Of a DNA stretch of 64,000 bases, positions 26,866 through 34,323 are shown in pieces. Location: positions 20,173-84,172 of the forward strand of contig JAPLES010000006.1 in NCBI GenBank assembly GCA_026391075.1. The letters run 5' to 3'. The stretch comes from Bacteroidota bacterium (GTDB lineage Bacteria > Bacteroidota > Bacteroidia > Chitinophagales > LD1). A program made the position numbers and the translations under genes. The number at the start of each line of letters is the position of its first letter. Position 1 is the stretch's first letter. Below the pieces are notes generated by a model. That model saw nothing but the letters and a program-made list of their open reading frames with translations. It made no database searches and had not been told where the DNA came from.

Positions 26866-27675
26866 TTACCAGCTTCCACTACTTCCGCCACCGCTAAAGC
26901 CACCGCCACCAAAACCACCAAAGCCGCCACCGCCACCACTACTTCCACCGCCACCAAAGCCGCCAAACCCACCGCCCCAGGTGTTGATTCCTCTTCTACC
27001 GCCATAAGTAGTGCCGCCACCACCACCTCTAAAAATCATGGGCAGAATAAAAAACACAATGATGATGAAGAGAATAATAACCCACCTTGGAATTGGCTTC
27101 GCGTTACTGTTGTCGTCTTGCTCATCATTTACATACATGCCGCTGAGGCGCGAAATCATTTCGGTGCTAGCTTCGTCAAAGCCGGCATAAAAATTTCCAG
27201 ATTTAAAATTCGGAACTAATTTGTTTTGAATAATGCGGTCACAAATAATGGCGCCCAGTTTTTCTTCCACTCCGTAACCTGTTCGAATAGTTACCTTGTG
27301 TTCTTTCTTCGCCATTAAAATCATAACTCCGTTATGGTTTTTCTTAGAACCTACTCCCCACTTCTCTCCAAGCTCAGCGGCATAACTTCCTACTTCGGCA
27401 CCTTCTAAACTTTCGATAATTACAATGGCAATTTGAGTAGAAGTAGAATCGCTATACGCTACTAATTTTTGTTCGAGCGTTTCGTTTTCAGAAGCGGAGA
27501 GAACATTTGCAAAATCATTTACTAAACGCGGAGGGCTGGGTTGAGTAGGAAAATTTTGAGCGGAAAGCGAGACGATAGATGTTAGACAATAGACGATAGA
27601 CAATGCAATCAAGCGCAATGCCTTTGTCTTCGGTCTTCGGTCTTCGGTCCTTATTTTATCCTTCACTAATTTCAT
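26866..27675 (-). CDS. TPM-domain protein with a Gly/Ser-rich tail (YgcG-like)
   Basis: 269 residues. After a leader with a hydrophobic stretch (LRLIALSIVYCLTSIVSLSAQ), a TPM domain runs from DFANVLSASENETLEQKL through TQIAIVIIESLEG to AIICDRIIQNKLVPNFKSGNFYAGF. One membrane segment at about 195-215 is followed by a tail made almost only of Gly and Ser (GGGFGGFGGGG, SSGGGGGFGG). This is the standard layout of the LemA-associated TPM proteins. The N-terminal 30 residues are encoded by two heptanucleotide arrays (27571-27652). The start overlaps the end of the second TPM gene by 20 bp. Confidence 0.85.
   Translation of the reverse strand: MKLVKDKIRTEDRRPKTKALRLIALSIVYCLTSIVSLSAQNFPTQPSPPRLVNDFANVLSASENETLEQKLVAYSDSTSTQIAIVIIESLEGAEVGSYAAELGEKWGVGSKKNHNGVMILMAKKEHKVTIRTGYGVEEKLGAIICDRIIQNKLVPNFKSGNFYAGFDEASTEMISRLSGMYVNDEQDDNSNAKPIPRWVIILFIIIVFFILPMIFRGGGGGTTYGGRRGINTWGGGFGGFGGGGSSGGGGGFGGFGGGGFSGGGSSGSW
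27571..27652 (-). repeat. Two heptanucleotide arrays encoding the leader of the TPM protein
   Basis: On the plus strand, 27571-27605 holds five units (GACGATA, GATGTTA, GACAATA, GACGATA, GACAATG) and 27626-27652 holds three exact GTCTTCG units plus a degenerate one. Both lie within the coding frame of the 26866-27675 gene. Confidence 0.7.
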
Positions 27676-28096
27676 TGCTCAACTCATTTTTATCATCTTT
27701 CTCCAACGGAAAATATTGTTTCAAGTGCGAACCAGTTTCCTGAATGGCAAAAACAATTCCTTCATAAAATTCACCCTTGTGAAAATGCAAACTCATCACT
27801 TCCTTTGTTCCATCCCAAAAAGTTGCAGGCACAACGGCATCAATTCCTTTATCACCTATAATGGCAAATTTTTTATCCTCGTGAGCCAGATAAATTAAAA
27901 CACCATTGGCATCTTTTGTTTCGTTCATTTTCAATTGAAAAAAAACTTCTACCGCACGAGCCAACACGTTTTCGTTTTTGCATTTGGCTTCAACATGCAA
28001 ACGAATTTCTCCGCTCGTCATGGCTTCGGCACCGGCAATGGCCGCTACAATAGCTTTGCGTTGTGGTTCGTTGAAGAAGTTTTTATTGAAAAGCAT
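27656..28096 (-). CDS. TPM-domain protein without signal sequence
   Basis: 146 residues. A single TPM (LemA-associated) domain: FFNEPQRKAIVAAIAGAEAMTSGEIRLHVEAKC, then DANGVLIYLAHEDKKFAIIGDKGIDAVVP and HFHKGEFYEGIVFAIQETGSHLKQYFP. No leader and no membrane segment, so probably cytosolic. It lies between lemA and the exported TPM gene; overlap with the latter (20 bp) and 47 bp to lemA indicate an operon lemA-TPM-TPM, a frequent set in Bacteroidota. The biochemical role of these proteins is unsettled; some TPM proteins are phosphatase-like. Confidence 0.85.
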   Translation of the reverse strand: MLFNKNFFNEPQRKAIVAAIAGAEAMTSGEIRLHVEAKCKNENVLARAVEVFFQLKMNETKDANGVLIYLAHEDKKFAIIGDKGIDAVVPATFWDGTKEVMSLHFHKGEFYEGIVFAIQETGSHLKQYFPLEKDDKNELSNEISEG

Positions 28097-28109
28097 GTAT
28101 TGGTATTAA

Positions 28110-28142
28110 GCCCTCCTCTTAGGAGAGGGTTTGGGAGAGGTC
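28110..28142. repeat. Pyrimidine/purine inverted repeat between lemA and TPM genes
   Basis: CCCTCCTCTTAGGAGAGGG is an imperfect hairpin followed by TTTGGGAGAGG, a recurrent intergenic motif of Bacteroidota. It lies in the 47-bp gap inside the operon. Confidence 0.4.
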
Positions 28143-28143
28143 T

Positions 28144-28722
28144 TTAGAATTTCACCTTCGGTGCATTCTCTGTTCCTGCATCGGCTTTAAAATATCCTTT
28201 AGGAGTAAAGCCAAACATTTTTGCAGTTATCACTGCCGGAAAAGTTGCTGTGTTAGCGTTGTAGTCCTGAACAATGTCGTTGAATTTTTTTCTTTCAAAG
28301 GCAATCTTGTCTTCGGTGCTTGCAAGTTCAACACGCAGTTCAGAATAACCTTTCACCGCTTGTAATTCAGGATATGCCTCTACAGTTGCAAGCAAGCGCG
28401 ATAAACTTCCGCTTAACTGTTGTTGTGCTGCCTGATATTTTGCAATGTCCTCGTCAGTTAATTTGCTTGGGTCTAATTTGATGCTTGTAGCTGATGCACG
28501 AGCCTGAATTACTTTTTCTAAAGTTTCCGATTCGTATTTTCCACCAGCCTTAACCGTCTCTACGAGATTTGGAATTAAATCTGATCTGCGCTGATAAGCA
28601 GTTTCTACGTTTGCCCATTGCCCGCCAACGGCTTCGCGTTTTTCAATTAACGAATTGTAACTGCAGCTGGAAAGAAAAGAGGCAAGAATAACCACGGTAA
28701 AAAGTCTGATAACGTTCTTCAT
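28144..28722 (-). CDS. lemA: LemA family lipoprotein
   Basis: 192 residues. Leader with lipobox (FLSSC). LemA fold: YNSLIEKREAVGGQWANVETAYQRRSDLIPNLVETVKAGGKYESETLEKV, then a helical coiled segment and the end YNANTATFPAVITAKMFGFTPKGYF, all diagnostic. LemA proteins form helical bundles facing the periplasm; their function is not known. First gene of the operon with two TPM genes. The following 230 bp up to 28953 hold only a short doubtful 40-codon frame at 28810. Confidence 0.92.
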   Translation of the reverse strand: MKNVIRLFTVVILASFLSSCSYNSLIEKREAVGGQWANVETAYQRRSDLIPNLVETVKAGGKYESETLEKVIQARASATSIKLDPSKLTDEDIAKYQAAQQQLSGSLSRLLATVEAYPELQAVKGYSELRVELASTEDKIAFERKKFNDIVQDYNANTATFPAVITAKMFGFTPKGYFKADAGTENAPKVKF

Positions 28723-28952
28723 TTGTTTTTTGTTTTTGTTTTCGGGTCAAAAGTAGAAATACTTTTGGTTGCCTGTTTTATTTTGACGAAACACGAAATC
28801 AAAAATTGTATGAGTCGTTACGAATTTCCGCCATTGCCAACTAAAGTGAACACTCAACAGCCAAGCGTAGCTTACTACAGGGGTATTCATAAGGTGTCGC
28901 AACAAGTATCCATTACTATTGACAAATATTAATCAGCTAACAAATAGCGTTT

Positions 28953-29918
28953 ATGAATAAAAACTTTCACTCCACACATTTTTTCCCGCTTCTTGCCACT
29001 CTTGCTTTTCTATTAGTGGTTCCTGCAAAATCGAATTCGCAAAACGCCAATCCTGCGTATCGAGTAGAGCCAATGAGCATCAACACATCAAAATCTGATT
29101 ATGCTCCTGCGTTTTATGGTGATGGTAAAATAATTTTCACTTCGAACCGAAGCAATAACAAAGCAACCTACGATAAATGGAATTCGAATCGTTACAGCAA
29201 ATTGTATGTGGCCGTTCTTGATAGCACAATGCAAACCGACAAAGCGAAAGTGAAATCGAAATGCAAATCGTATTCATCTGGTGCGGCTTACAACAAAGCA
29301 AATGGCGAATTGCTTTTCAGCACCGAAAGTTTTAAGAAGAAAAATTTAGTGCTTCAGAACGGAACTAAACTTCCGTATCAGCAATTGTATTCAGCTTCGT
29401 TTGCCGAAAACAAAGCGGCACATATCGCTCCGCTTGCTATAAACAATGCAGCATACTCCAACGCGCAACCTGCTATTTCAAAAGACGGCAAGACCTTATA
29501 TTTCGTTAGCGACAAAACAGGTGGCATTGGTGGAACAGATTTGTACGCGGCAACAAAAGATGCAAACGGTAATTGGGGCGATGTAAAAAATTTAGGCGCA
29601 GAAATAAATTCAGCCAACGATGAAAAATTTCCGTTCATGGCTGATGATGGCACACTTTATTTTTCTTCGAACAAAGCCGGTGGTTTAGGTGGCTTGGATG
29701 TTTACAAAACAAAATTCACAGGTGGTAAATGGACAAAACCCGAAAATTTAATTGCTCCAATCAATTCTGCTCAGGACGATTTCGCATTCATTATTGATGA
29801 AAAAAACAAAGCAGGATTTTTCTCTTCTAACCGCGATGGAGGAATGGGCGAAGACGATATTTACAAACTTACTTACGATGAAACCAAGCTTGACTATAAA
29901 GTAACTATTCGCGTGTAG
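28953..29918 (+). pseudogene. OmpA/PD40 protein, N-terminal part ending at a premature TAG
   Basis: 321 codons from the ATG at 28953: signal peptide (LLVVPAKSNSQ) then a PD40/WD40-like beta-propeller with repeats such as DYAPAFYGDGKIIFTSNR, AQPAISKDGKTLYFVSDKTGG, KFPFMADDGTLYFSSNKAGG and DFAFIIDEKNKAGFFSSNRDGG, each followed by a D-x-Y strand. The frame stops at TAG 29916-29918 in TIRV-stop-DAGTQKPVAEV and then stays open in the same frame to 31004. A normal gene would be 683 codons, with Lys, Gln or Glu at the stop. The full protein resembles PorE-type OmpA proteins that anchor envelope machines to peptidoglycan. Confidence 0.7.
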
Positions 29919-29975
29919 GACGCAGGAACACAAAAGCCCGTTGCTGAAGTTACGCTCGCGCTCGACTGCAAAAAT

Positions 29976-31004
29976 ATGGACCCTATGAATTCACTTACGA
30001 ATGAAAGAGGCGAAAAAGATTTTATGATAAAAGGTGGGAAGATTTGCAGTGTAATCAGCATGATGCCAGGTTACAAAGATGGTAATGCAGATATTACGCC
30101 GAAGAATAGAAACGGAGTAATTGTTGTTTCGCTTACTCCCGATGTGTTGAAACTGAAAATTTCAGTAAAAGAAAAATTGACGGGACTTCCTGTTCGCGAT
30201 GCTTCCATATCATTTACTGGCAGCGATAATGTTTCGCAAAGTTTGACCACCGATGATAAAGGAAATTTAGAGACTACTCTACCACCAGCATCTTATACTA
30301 TTTCTTCTGCCGCTTATCCTTCTATCAATGCAACTGTTACAGGTGCCGATGCAGATGTAAGGGGAACAGTTGTTCGCGAGTTTGAAATTCCACGCGAGGA
30401 GTTGACAATAAATGTTCCTATTACGACAGATTGTTTTACGTCTACTGTTACAGTAACCAATTTAAAAACGGGAACTAAAGCACAGGTGCGCGCCAATGCA
30501 AAAGGTGAGGTGCATTTAGATTTACGACTGAATGGGCTTTACTTGATTGAACACCACGGTCGTGTCGATACTATTTCAACAGAAGGACTTACTCCTGATT
30601 CGCAAATTGACGGACCGTGTAAATTTCACGTAGGGCAAACCTGGGTAATTAGAAATATCTATTACGATTTCGGCAAGTGGACTATTCGCAAAGATGCCAC
30701 AGCCGAGCTGGATAACCTGGTGCGCATTATGAAAGAAAATCCTACACTGCAAATTGAATTGAGTTCACATACCGATTGCCGCGCCAGTGCGCGATTCAAT
30801 ATGATTCTTTCAGCCCGCAGAGCGCGTGCAGCAGTTGAATATATTACCAAGAAGGGAATTAAATCGCGCAGAATTTTAGCAGCAGGTTATGGAGAATCGC
30901 GCTTAGTAAACGCTTGCCACTGCGAACCCAAAAACGATTCTAACTGCAACGACCCACAACATCAGGATAACAGAAGAACAGAAGTGAAGGTTCTGCATTA
31001 CTAA
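29976..31004 (+). pseudogene. OmpA/PD40 protein, C-terminal part with OmpA domain
   Basis: Same frame as the preceding part; the frame after the TAG runs from 29919, and ATG 29976 is only the first internal start. It holds a carboxypeptidase-regulatory-like segment (LKISVKEKLTGLPVRDASISFTG) and a C-terminal OmpA domain: NIYYDFGKWTIRKDATAEL, SSHTDCRASARFNMILSARRARAAVEYI (the peptidoglycan-binding N-x2-L-S-x2-R-A-x2-V pattern, with small deviations) and AAGYGESRLVNACHC. Without the N-terminal part it lacks a signal peptide, so if the TAG is real this half should not reach the periplasm. The sequence shows no other decay, pointing to a very recent lesion or an error. Confidence 0.7.
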
Positions 31005-31026
31005 AAGCATATTTGTTCGGAACGTA

Positions 31027-31060
31027 AATGCGCGGGATTAATCCTGCGCATTCGTTTTTT
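31027..31060 (+). terminator. Intrinsic terminator after the OmpA gene
   Basis: Left arm 31027-31039 (AATGCGCGGGATT) pairs with 31040-31052 with one mismatch, followed by CGTTTTTT. Confidence 0.75.
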
Positions 31061-31088
31061 ATAGAAAATCCGTTTCGGGAATTCTCTA

Positions 31089-31118
31089 TTTCTTTTCTCC
31101 TTGCTAAATGTATTTTCG
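31089..31118 (+). promoter_or_regulatory. Promoter of the yicC-gmk-apaG operon
   Basis: TTTC (31089-31092), 18 bp, TATTTTCG (31111-31118), then CCCC and ATG at 31123. The transcript should start at or within a few bases of the start codon, that is, a leaderless mRNA. Confidence 0.5.
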
Positions 31119-31122
31119 CCCC

Positions 31123-32004
31123 ATGGTAAAATCAATGACCGGCTTTGGAAAAGCCAGCGGACAGGTGGACGACAAGACGGTGAACGTAGAAATCAAATCG
31201 CTCAATAGCCAAAAAGGGCTCGACCTCAATGTAAAGTTGCCTTCCAAGTTTCGTTCGTTTGAATACGACCTCAGGAACAAAGTAGGCGCTGCTTTACAGC
31301 GCGGTAAAATTGATGTGTTCATTACGCTCGAGCACAACACCGCGGCAAGCGAAATATCGCTCAATAAAGAATTGATTATTTCTTACTTCAATGAGTTCAA
31401 AAGTATAGCCGATGAAATTGGCGCGAGTACGGATAATCTTTTGCCTACGGTTTTAAAAATGCCCGATGTTATTGGGGAGTCGCACGAAGAGCCGAGTGAA
31501 AATGAGTTGAAGAAGATTGAAGAAATGGTTTTGCAGGCTATTAAAGAAGTAGAGAATTTCAGAATGCTCGAAGGCAAAACTACAGAAGACGATTTGCAGT
31601 TTCGCATAAAAAACATTGAAACGCTTTTTGAAAAACTGAAGCAAGAAGACAAGCGTAGAGTAACGGAAATTCGTGAACGACTGAAAAACAATCTCGATAT
31701 TTTTATTCCAAAAGATAAGATTGACAGCAACCGTTTTGAGCAGGAAGTGGTTTACTATATTGAGAAGCTCGATATTAACGAAGAACTATCGCGGCTTAAA
31801 GCGCACTGTGATTATTTTAAAAATATAATGAACGATAAGAAAGAGGAGCAGAAGGGAAGAAAACTCAATTTTATTTCGCAGGAAATAGGAAGAGAAATAA
31901 ATACCATTGGCAGTAAAGCTAACGATGCTGTAATTCAGAATATGGTGATTAACATGAAAGACGAGTTAGAGAAAATTAAAGAGCAAACGAGTAACATTTT
32001 ATAG
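31123..32004 (+). CDS. yicC: YicC family endoribonuclease
   Basis: 293 residues from ATG 31123 (MVKSMTGFGKASG), the conserved start of YicC. The N-terminal domain (VEIKSLNSQKGLDLNVKLPSKFRSFEYDLR) and the C-terminal DUF1732 part (YYIEKLDINEELSRLKAHCDYFKNIM, GRKLNFISQEIGREINTIGSKAND) are both complete. YicC is a metal-dependent endoribonuclease that affects small RNA stability in E. coli. It is followed by gmk after 15 bp, the arrangement known from many bacteria. Start choice is supported by the promoter box ending 4 bp upstream. Confidence 0.92.
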   Translation: MVKSMTGFGKASGQVDDKTVNVEIKSLNSQKGLDLNVKLPSKFRSFEYDLRNKVGAALQRGKIDVFITLEHNTAASEISLNKELIISYFNEFKSIADEIGASTDNLLPTVLKMPDVIGESHEEPSENELKKIEEMVLQAIKEVENFRMLEGKTTEDDLQFRIKNIETLFEKLKQEDKRRVTEIRERLKNNLDIFIPKDKIDSNRFEQEVVYYIEKLDINEELSRLKAHCDYFKNIMNDKKEEQKGRKLNFISQEIGREINTIGSKANDAVIQNMVINMKDELEKIKEQTSNIL

Positions 32005-32019
32005 ACCACCAAAAAAATT

Positions 32020-32637
32020 ATGAGCGGACATTCATTTACACGTGTTCTTATTCCACCTAAAAAATTAGTGGCTATTGCTGCGCCATCGGGTGCAGGAAAA
32101 TCTTCGATTGTAAAAAAACTTTTGGTGCAAAAACCCGAACTGGCATTTTCAGTTTCGTGCACTACGCGCAAAATGCGCGATGGAGAAACAGAGGGCAAGC
32201 ATTATTATTTTATTTCGGTGGAAGAGTTTAAGCGCAAGGTGGCGAACAACGAATTTGCGGAGTATGAAGAGGTTTATCCCAATCAATTTTATGGAACTTT
32301 GAAAGTGGAAATTGAACGTATTTGGAACGAGCACAAAGTAGTGTTGTTCGATATGGATGTGAAGGGCGCGCTGAATTTGAAAAAACAGTATGGTGATGAT
32401 TGTCTCACTGTTTTTATTGCTCCGCCAACAAAAGAAAGTTTGGCTGAGCGTTTAAAAAACCGCATGACCGAAGACAAAAAAAGTTTGAAAGAAAGATTGA
32501 AACGCAGCGAAGAAGAATTAGGCATGCAGGATAAGTTTGACAAAATTGTAGTGAATGCCGATTTTGATACGGCTTTTATGCGCGTTAAAAATCACATCAC
32601 TAATTTCTTAAAACTGGAGACTGTTCACGTGCATTGA
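32020..32637 (+). CDS. gmk: Guanylate kinase
   Basis: 205 residues. ATP-dependent phosphorylation of GMP to GDP. P-loop APSGAGKSS (21-29), GMP-binding SCTTRKMRDGETEGKHYYFIS and the adenylate region EYEEVYPNQFYGT, then DMDVKGALNLKKQY and the lid NRMTEDKKSLKERLKRSEEEL. About 10 extra residues precede the usual start. Second gene of the yicC operon; overlap of 4 bp between its stop region and an upstream in-frame extension of apaG suggests close coupling. Confidence 0.93.
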   Translation: MSGHSFTRVLIPPKKLVAIAAPSGAGKSSIVKKLLVQKPELAFSVSCTTRKMRDGETEGKHYYFISVEEFKRKVANNEFAEYEEVYPNQFYGTLKVEIERIWNEHKVVLFDMDVKGALNLKKQYGDDCLTVFIAPPTKESLAERLKNRMTEDKKSLKERLKRSEEELGMQDKFDKIVVNADFDTAFMRVKNHITNFLKLETVHVH

Positions 32638-32681
32638 TTTTAATTTTAGAAAAGAGAAACTATTTTCATAGCAGTAAAAAA

Positions 32682-33068
32682 ATGGAAACGCTAATTACAT
32701 CGGGAGTAGAAGTTCAGGTAGAAACTATGTTTCAGTCCGACCACTCTAATTTTTTGACGAACGAATTTTTGTTTTCATATCGGGTTACAATTTTCAATCA
32801 CAATAATTTTACGGTGCAACTGATGAGCAGAAGATGGAAGATTTCTGACTCTAATTTTGATGTGCGAATTGTAGAAGGCGATGGTGTAGTTGGTCGTCAA
32901 CCTATTTTATATCCCGGTGATTCGTTTCAATATTCTTCGGCTTGTAACCTGGCAAGCACTATTGGTAAAATGGAAGGCATTTATGTTTTTGAAAACAAAG
33001 CCACCCGCACCGAATTTGAAGTGCGTATTCCTGTTTTCAAATTAGTGGCACCTGCGGTGCTCAATTAA
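32682..33068 (+). CDS. apaG: ApaG domain protein
   Basis: 128 residues from ATG 32682, typical for ApaG. Pattern: ITSGVEVQVETMFQSDHSN, YRVTIFNHNNFTVQLMSRRWKISDS, VEGDGVVGRQPILYPGDSFQYSSACNL and GKMEGIYVFE, all family hallmarks (fibronectin-III-like fold). The protein is linked with Co2+ resistance in enterobacteria; its biochemical role here is unknown. Third gene of the yicC-gmk-apaG run; convergent with gcvT, 12 bp between stops. Confidence 0.9.
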   Translation: METLITSGVEVQVETMFQSDHSNFLTNEFLFSYRVTIFNHNNFTVQLMSRRWKISDSNFDVRIVEGDGVVGRQPILYPGDSFQYSSACNLASTIGKMEGIYVFENKATRTEFEVRIPVFKLVAPAVLN

Positions 33069-33080
33069 TAAAGCAGCTAT

Positions 33081-33570
33081 TTAAAGAAACGGTGTTTTCA
33101 CCACCACTGCTTTCACCAATTGATTTCTTATTTCAACAAAAATTTCGGAACCGATGGAACTGAATTCGGTTTTTACATAAGCTAAACCAATAGCTTTGTT
33201 GAGCGAAGGCGATTGTGTGCCCGAAGTAACTTCTCCTATGTGGTTGCCCGATGCATCTTTAATTTTAAAATGCTGACGCGGTATTTTTCCTTTCTCAGGA
33301 ATTTCAAAGCCCACGAGTTTTTTTGTTGGACCATTATCTTTAATGGCTTTGTGATAATCGCTTTTGATAAAACTTTTGGTGAATTTGGTAATCCATCCCA
33401 AGCCTGCTTCGATAGGCGAAGTAGTTTCATCTATATCGTGACCGTAAAGGCAAAATGCTTTTTCTAAACGCAGCGTGTCGCGGCAACCGAGACCCGTAGG
33501 CACAATGCCGAATTCTTTTCCGGCTTCAAAAATGGCATCCCACATTTTGCGCGCATCTTTGCGCATCTTT
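33081..33570 (-). pseudogene. gcvT: Aminomethyltransferase GcvT, C-terminal part (out of frame)
   Basis: The frame ending at 33081 encodes the C-terminal part of Gcv[39 protein letters not shown], then [22 protein letters not shown] and the last beta-barrel ([45 protein letters not shown]). It is one frame away from the N-terminal part. The switch lies in a 10-bp perfect tandem duplication at 33551-33570 (plus strand GCGCATCTTT twice). Removing one copy joins the frames as ...[12 protein letters not shown].... GcvT transfers the aminomethyl group from H-protein to tetrahydrofolate in glycine cleavage. Confidence 0.8.
33551..33570. repeat. 10-bp perfect tandem duplication in gcvT
   Basis: GCGCATCTTT occurs twice, head to tail. 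The single-copy state restores an intact gcvT frame, so this duplication is the frameshifting lesion. Confidence 0.9.
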
Positions 33571-34170
33571 ATTCCACACATAAATTTCGAAACCACCTGC
33601 ACCGGTGTAACCTGTGTTTGAAATGATAACATCATCAACTCCTGCCATGGCACCGGCAGCAAAAGCGTAATAAGGAATAGCACTTAAATCAACCGAGGTA
33701 AGTTTCTGCAAAGTCTTGGTAGCGTTTGGACCCTGCACAGCAAGTAGACTCATGTCATCGCTCATGTTGGTCATTTCCACACCAAAGGTATTGTGCTTCG
33801 AAATCCAGTTCCAGTCTTTTTCAATGTTTGAGGCGTTCACCACTAAATAATATTCGTTGGCGTTCCAGCGGTAAACTAAAAGGTCATCTACAATTCCGCC
33901 TTCGTTATTTGGCAAACACGAATACTGAATTTTTCCATCGGTAAGTTTAGACGCATCGTTGGTGGTTACCATTTGAATTAAATCAAGTGCCTTTTCGCCT
34001 TTGAGCATAAACTCGCCCATATGACTTACATCAAACACGCCCACACTGTTGCGCACCGCCTTGTGCTCATCGTTTATGCCCGAGTAAACTATAGGCATAT
34101 TGTAACCGGCAAACTCAGCCATCTTGGCTCCGAGCGAAATGTGAATTTGGGTAAGAGCGGTTTCTTTCAT
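33571..34170 (-). pseudogene. gcvT: Aminomethyltransferase GcvT, N-terminal part
   Basis: 200 codons from the ATG at 34170: [53 protein letters not shown], the folate-binding part [14 protein letters not shown] and the end [21 protein letters not shown]. This is a complete GcvT N-terminal two-thirds; after the duplication it goes out of frame and stops at 33526. The full gene would be about 360 codons. A heptanucleotide array (34172-34206) lies directly before the start codon. Loss would stop glycine cleavage unless a second gcvT exists, so slippage or assembly error should be weighed. Confidence 0.8.
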
Positions 34171-34171
34171 A

Positions 34172-34206
34172 GAGAATAGACTTTAGATTTTAGACAATAG
34201 ACTTTA
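34172..34206. repeat. Heptanucleotide array upstream of gcvT
   Basis: Five 7-bp units in phase on the plus strand: GAGAATA, GACTTTA, GATTTTA, GACAATA, GACTTTA. The array starts 1 bp before the gcvT start codon (minus strand). Confidence 0.7.
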
Positions 34207-34311
34207 GAAAATTCAGAAGCGCGAATGTAATGGAGAAAGGGAAATTGCAAATCTGATTTTCATATCTGCGCAAATCTGTTTCATCCGCGTTATCTGCGAG
34301 CCAATGTATTT

Positions 34312-34319
34312 TATATTCA
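34312..34319 (+). promoter_or_regulatory. -7 box of lpxD-like gene, leaderless type
   Basis: TATATTCA followed by CCCC and ATG at 34324, the same spacing and C-rich spacer as at yicC. No convincing -33 box was found. Confidence 0.4.
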
Positions 34320-34323
34320 CCCC

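Noticed and set aside
26827-27219. Thr/Ala-rich frame on the plus strand
   Set aside because: It is the antisense of the Gly-rich tail of the TPM protein; the composition is a mirror of glycine codons.
28810-28932. 40-codon frame MSRYEFPPLPTKVN... upstream of the OmpA gene
   Set aside because: Very short, no recognisable family or promoter. It may be real, but the sequence gives no support.
5413-29918. Reassignment of TAG as a sense codon, given two in-frame TAG codons
   Set aside because: TAG ends many intact genes here (for example at 6319, 16961, 21070, 32002 and 55066), so general reassignment does not hold. Suppression at single sites remains open.
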